DNA from: Pectobacterium aroidearum
GTDB taxonomy: Bacteria > Pseudomonadota > Gammaproteobacteria > Enterobacterales > Enterobacteriaceae
Direction of reading: 5' to 3'
DNA: 64,000 bases
Assembly: GCF_015689195.1 (NCBI RefSeq)
Contig: NZ_CP065044.1
Location: 4,526,001-4,590,000 of the forward strand
Numbering within the stretch: the first letter of the stretch is position 1; each line of letters opens with the position of its first letter. A model generated the notes under the pieces. The model did no database searches, had not been told where the DNA came from, and saw only the letters and a program-made list of their open reading frames with translations. This document shows positions 62,848 to 64,000 of this stretch, piece by piece. A program made the position numbers and the translations under genes.

Positions 62848-63031
62848 CTTGTCCAAAATGGCGGCATAAGCCGTTATCGGGTTTTACTTATCGCGACAGG
62901 TTTTACTTTTTCGCCTAGCACCGTCAGAATTAGCACTCATCACAGAAAAATGCTTTTTGTGCGAAATTCGTCCAGAAATGCTGACTTATTCGACAACAAG
63001 CCAGTGATTATATCCTATTAAAGGACGCTGC

Positions 63032-63997
63032 ATGCTTTTTGCAACACTACTCTTGTTCGTTGGTTTGCTACTACTGGTCTACGGTGCCGACCGTCTTGTC
63101 TATGGCGCTGCCGTGCTTGCGCGTTCCCTTGGCTTACCGCCTTTCGTCATCGGTATCACGATTGTGGGCTTCGGCACCTCTCTACCCGAGCTGATCGTTT
63201 CCGTTACCGCCGCCTTGAACGATCAGAACGATATGGCCGTTGGTAATGTTATCGGTTCTAATATCGCCAATATCTTACTCATTCTCGGCAGCGCAGCGCT
63301 CATTCGACCGCTGACAGTACATTCAGCTATCCTGCGCCGAGAATTGCCGCTCATGTTGTCGGTCACTTTATTGTGTGGCGTTTTGCTGCATGATAGCTAC
63401 TTGAGCCGCGCCGACGGCATGATGCTGCTCTTTGCCGCCATTCTCTGCCTGGTGTTAATACTTCGCATGGCACAACAGGCGCAGCGGGAAGGCGGCGATA
63501 GCCTGACCCGCGAACAGCTGGCGGAACTCCCACAGGACGACAGTAACCAGATGGTCGCCGTACTGTGGCTGATTCTTGGCATGATTATTTTACCCATGGC
63601 TGCCCGCATGGTGGTGGATAACGCCACCGTCATTGCACGCTACTTCGATGTCAGCGAATTGACCATTGGACTGACGATATTGGCTATCGGCACCAGCCTG
63701 CCCGAGCTTGCTACCGCTATCGTCGGGACGTTGAAGAAAGAAGATGATATTGCGCTAGGCAACCTGATTGGCTCGAACATTTTTAATATCGCGATTGTGC
63801 TGGGCGTCCCCGCGCTGCTCTCGCCGGGCGCACTGAATCCTCAGGTTTTTCAGCGCGACTATTGGGTCATGCTGGCGGCGAGCGTGCTGTTGACCGCACT
63901 GTGCCTCAGCAAAAAACGCCGTATCGGGCAGGGCGCGGGCGCATTATTATGCTGCGCGTTTATCGCCTACCTGACGGTGTTGTTCTTTTTTTCATAA
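63032..63997 (+). CDS. yrbG: Inner-membrane sodium/calcium exchanger-family protein YrbG
   Basis: A 321-residue exchanger (E. coli 325) with the two inverted alpha repeats: VGFGTSLPELIVSVTAALND with GSNIANILLILG, and LAIGTSLPELATAIVGTLKK with GSNIFNIAIVLG. The acidic Glu and Asp residues of each repeat that bind cation are present. About ten hydrophobic segments are seen. The physiological ion is unproven. It is divergent from mlaF as in E. coli and ends three bases before the window edge. Confidence 0.95.
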   Translation: MLFATLLLFVGLLLLVYGADRLVYGAAVLARSLGLPPFVIGITIVGFGTSLPELIVSVTAALNDQNDMAVGNVIGSNIANILLILGSAALIRPLTVHSAILRRELPLMLSVTLLCGVLLHDSYLSRADGMMLLFAAILCLVLILRMAQQAQREGGDSLTREQLAELPQDDSNQMVAVLWLILGMIILPMAARMVVDNATVIARYFDVSELTIGLTILAIGTSLPELATAIVGTLKKEDDIALGNLIGSNIFNIAIVLGVPALLSPGALNPQVFQRDYWVMLAASVLLTALCLSKKRRIGQGAGALLCCAFIAYLTVLFFFS

Positions 63998-64000
63998 GAA

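Overview
The window is a chromosomal stretch of a gamma-proteobacterium of the order Enterobacterales. Gene order and protein sequences read as Pectobacterium or a very close soft-rot relative. The blocks metC-yghB-yqhC-yqhD-dkgA, ftsP-plsC-parC, parE-yqiA-cpdA-yqiB-nudF/tolC-ygiB-ygiC, rsmI/lpoA-yraN-diaA-dolP, mtgA-elbB/arcZ/arcB-yhcC/gltBD, sspBA-rpsI-rplM, zapE/zapG-degQ-degS and murA-ibaG-mlaBCDEF/yrbG all follow the E. coli order, but the blocks sit closer together than in E. coli. The genus assignment is my recognition and was not checked by a search.

Layout. 1-5.4 kb: the 3' end of metC, a DedA protein, and an aldehyde-stress cluster (YqhC regulator; nitroreductase-YqhD operon; DkgA). 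5.4-11.2 kb: a GntR regulator and ftsP, plsC, parC on the minus strand. 11.2-20.0 kb: a variable slot between parC and parE. It holds a decayed TonB-receptor tail, a six-gene PTS/aldolase operon with a candidate CRP site, mdaB, a LysR regulator and a broken aldo-keto reductase. 20.0-29.3 kb: parE, the cpdA and nudF group, tolC, and ygiBC/ygiD.

29.5-35.5 kb: an StbDE-type toxin-antitoxin pair; the RNase P RNA gene rnpB followed by four decayed tandem copies of its own 3' end and terminator; rsmI; then lpoA-yraN-diaA-dolP. 35.6-48.8 kb: an alginate-lyase-family protein, mtgA, elbB, the sRNA ArcZ, arcB, yhcC and the glutamate synthase operon. 48.8-64 kb: a GFA-family protein, an acetoin/diacetyl reductase, sspBA, the L13/S9 operon, zapE, zapG, degQ and degS, then murA, ibaG and the mla lipid-transport operon, ending with yrbG.

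Most of the window is core housekeeping: topoisomerase IV, cell-envelope assembly and quality control, nitrogen assimilation and ribosomal proteins. The best candidates for something less described are the PTS/double-aldolase operon (no kinase gene is present), the rnpB tail array with its embedded promoter, and yraN, which has no standard start codon in front of its conserved N-terminus. I saw no insertion sequence, prophage, CRISPR array or tRNA gene.
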